Translations under genes and position numbers: made by a program | Part shown: positions 5,555 through 5,898 of the stretch, piece by piece | How the letters are laid out: every line of letters begins with the position of its first letter | Numbering within the stretch: position 1 is the first letter of the stretch | The notes under the pieces: model-generated | What the model was told of the DNA's origin: nothing | The model's database searches: none | What the model saw: only the letters and a program-made list of their open reading frames with translations | Assembly (NCBI GenBank): GCA_012798975.1 | Contig: JAAZME010000008.1 | Span: 1-5,898 of the forward strand | Direction: 5' to 3' | Length of the DNA stretch: 5,898 bases | Source of the DNA: Gallicola sp. | GTDB lineage: Bacteria; Bacillota; Clostridia; Tissierellales; Peptoniphilaceae

Positions 5555-5863
5555 ATGATTCAAATAACACAAGAAGCATTAGACTATTTAAATAAAAAAG
5601 GGAAAACAGCTGTTACTGTCGAATATCCAGAGCACAGGACGAACTGCTGAGGAGCGGGGGTTCCTGTAGCGGAAGTTTTCGCTAAAAAGCCAAAAAATAT
5701 TTATAAATTCAGCTGCGAAAAGGTAGAAGGGATAGAAATCTATCTTTCAAATGCCATATATATGCCGAAAGATCCAGTGATTATAATAGATGTAGAAAAG
5801 ATGTTCTTTTTCTACAACTTGACGGTCACAGGTCTGAGGGCTACGGATTATTTCAAAGATTAA
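5555..5863 (+). CDS. HesB/IscA-like selenoprotein with in-frame UGA read as selenocysteine
   Basis: Reading from ATG 5555 to TAA 5861-5863 gives 102 residues if the single in-frame TGA at 5648-5650 is decoded as Sec32. The first half has the HesB-like start ITQEALDYLNKKG then a strand TAVTVEYPEH. The centre is TNC-U-GAGVPVAEVF, where Cys31-Sec32-Gly33 sits at the place of the first conserved Cys region of IscA/HesB proteins. The second half continues with GIEIYLSNAIYM and PVIIIDVEKMFFFYNLTVTG, matching the fold's later strands. The C-terminal CxC/CGCG iron-binding pair of classic IscA is absent (the protein ends RATDYFKD), which fits the known HesB-related selenoprotein family (TIGR01911 as I recall it), whose exact role is unknown but is presumed Fe-S or redox related. 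The frame is undamaged on both sides and the ribosome-binding site is good. A nonsense mutation is the alternative, judged less likely. Confidence 0.85.
5646..5684 (+). promoter_or_regulatory. Putative bacterial SECIS element next to the UGA
   Basis: Downstream of UGA 5648-5650, T5667-A5673 pairs with T5678-A5684 (7 bp, one G-U) around the loop AGTT (5674-5677). The loop begins 23 bases after the UGA and has G at its second position, in line with the usual bacterial SECIS rule of a G near the start of an apical loop placed about 16-37 bases downstream. An alternative fold pairs GCU 5646-5648 with AGC 5668-5670 and AGGA 5650-5653 with UCCU 5662-5665 around a G-rich loop. The two folds exclude each other. 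Confidence 0.65.
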
Positions 5864-5878
5864 TACTCCTTAAAAAAC

Positions 5879-5898
5879 ATAGTTCTTGCAAGAACTAT
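5879..5898 (+). terminator. Probable terminator of the selenoprotein gene, cut by window end
   Basis: The final 20 bases are a perfect palindrome: ATAGTTCT (5879-5886), loop TGCA, AGAACTAT (5891-5898). It starts 15 bases after the stop codon and is preceded by TAAAAAAC, which suggests a matching G-T-tract just outside the window. The expected U-run cannot be seen, so the call rests on position and symmetry. Confidence 0.6.

Noticed and set aside
5555..5650. Independent 31-residue peptide ending at the TGA, or a pseudogene
   Set aside because: The frame continues 70 codons beyond the TGA with consistent HesB-like sequence, no second lesion, and a SECIS-like hairpin at the expected distance.

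Overview
The window is a low-GC, densely packed stretch of housekeeping genes that looks like an anaerobic Firmicute of the class Clostridia. This is inferred from purine-rich Shine-Dalgarno sites, AT-rich codon use, U-tract terminators, a DUF1015 protein, an ammonia-dependent NadE, a BirA-type biotin ligase with a DNA-binding domain, and a selenoprotein. The genus cannot be fixed from the sequence alone.

Layout. Bases 1-570 (+) hold the C-terminal 189 residues of a DUF1015 protein cut by the window edge. It converges on nadE (825-1646, -), and a strong symmetrical terminator hairpin (674-700) lies between them, flanked by low-complexity purine/pyrimidine repeats. nadE diverges from sfsA (1686-2372, +) with only 39 bp between the two start codons, so the predicted promoters reach into each other's genes. 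sfsA runs tail to tail into birA (2375-3328, -) with 2 bp between stop codons and no terminator. birA diverges from a DMT/EamA-family permease (3396-4340, +) across 67 bp carrying overlapping, oppositely oriented -10 boxes. A 240-bp AT-rich gap with no convincing gene (4341-4580) leads to a DUF368/PopT-type polyprenyl-phosphate transporter (4581-5471, +), which ends at a clear intrinsic terminator.

The most notable item is at the right end. A 102-codon gene (5555-5863, +) is interrupted by one in-frame UGA at 5648-5650 that ordinary ORF calling treats as a stop. The frame is intact on both sides, the UGA follows a Cys codon in the active-site-like C-U-G segment of a HesB/IscA-related protein, and a hairpin with a bacterial SECIS-like geometry follows it. 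I read it as a HesB-like selenoprotein with selenocysteine at residue 32. A perfect palindrome at the window's last bases is probably its truncated terminator.

The genes do not form one pathway. They cover NAD synthesis (nadE), protein biotinylation and possibly biotin-gene repression (birA), envelope lipid-carrier recycling (popT), probable Fe-S or thiol/selenol chemistry (HesB-like protein), an uncharacterised permease, and two poorly understood conserved proteins (SfsA, DUF1015). No mobile element, CRISPR array, tRNA or rRNA was seen.
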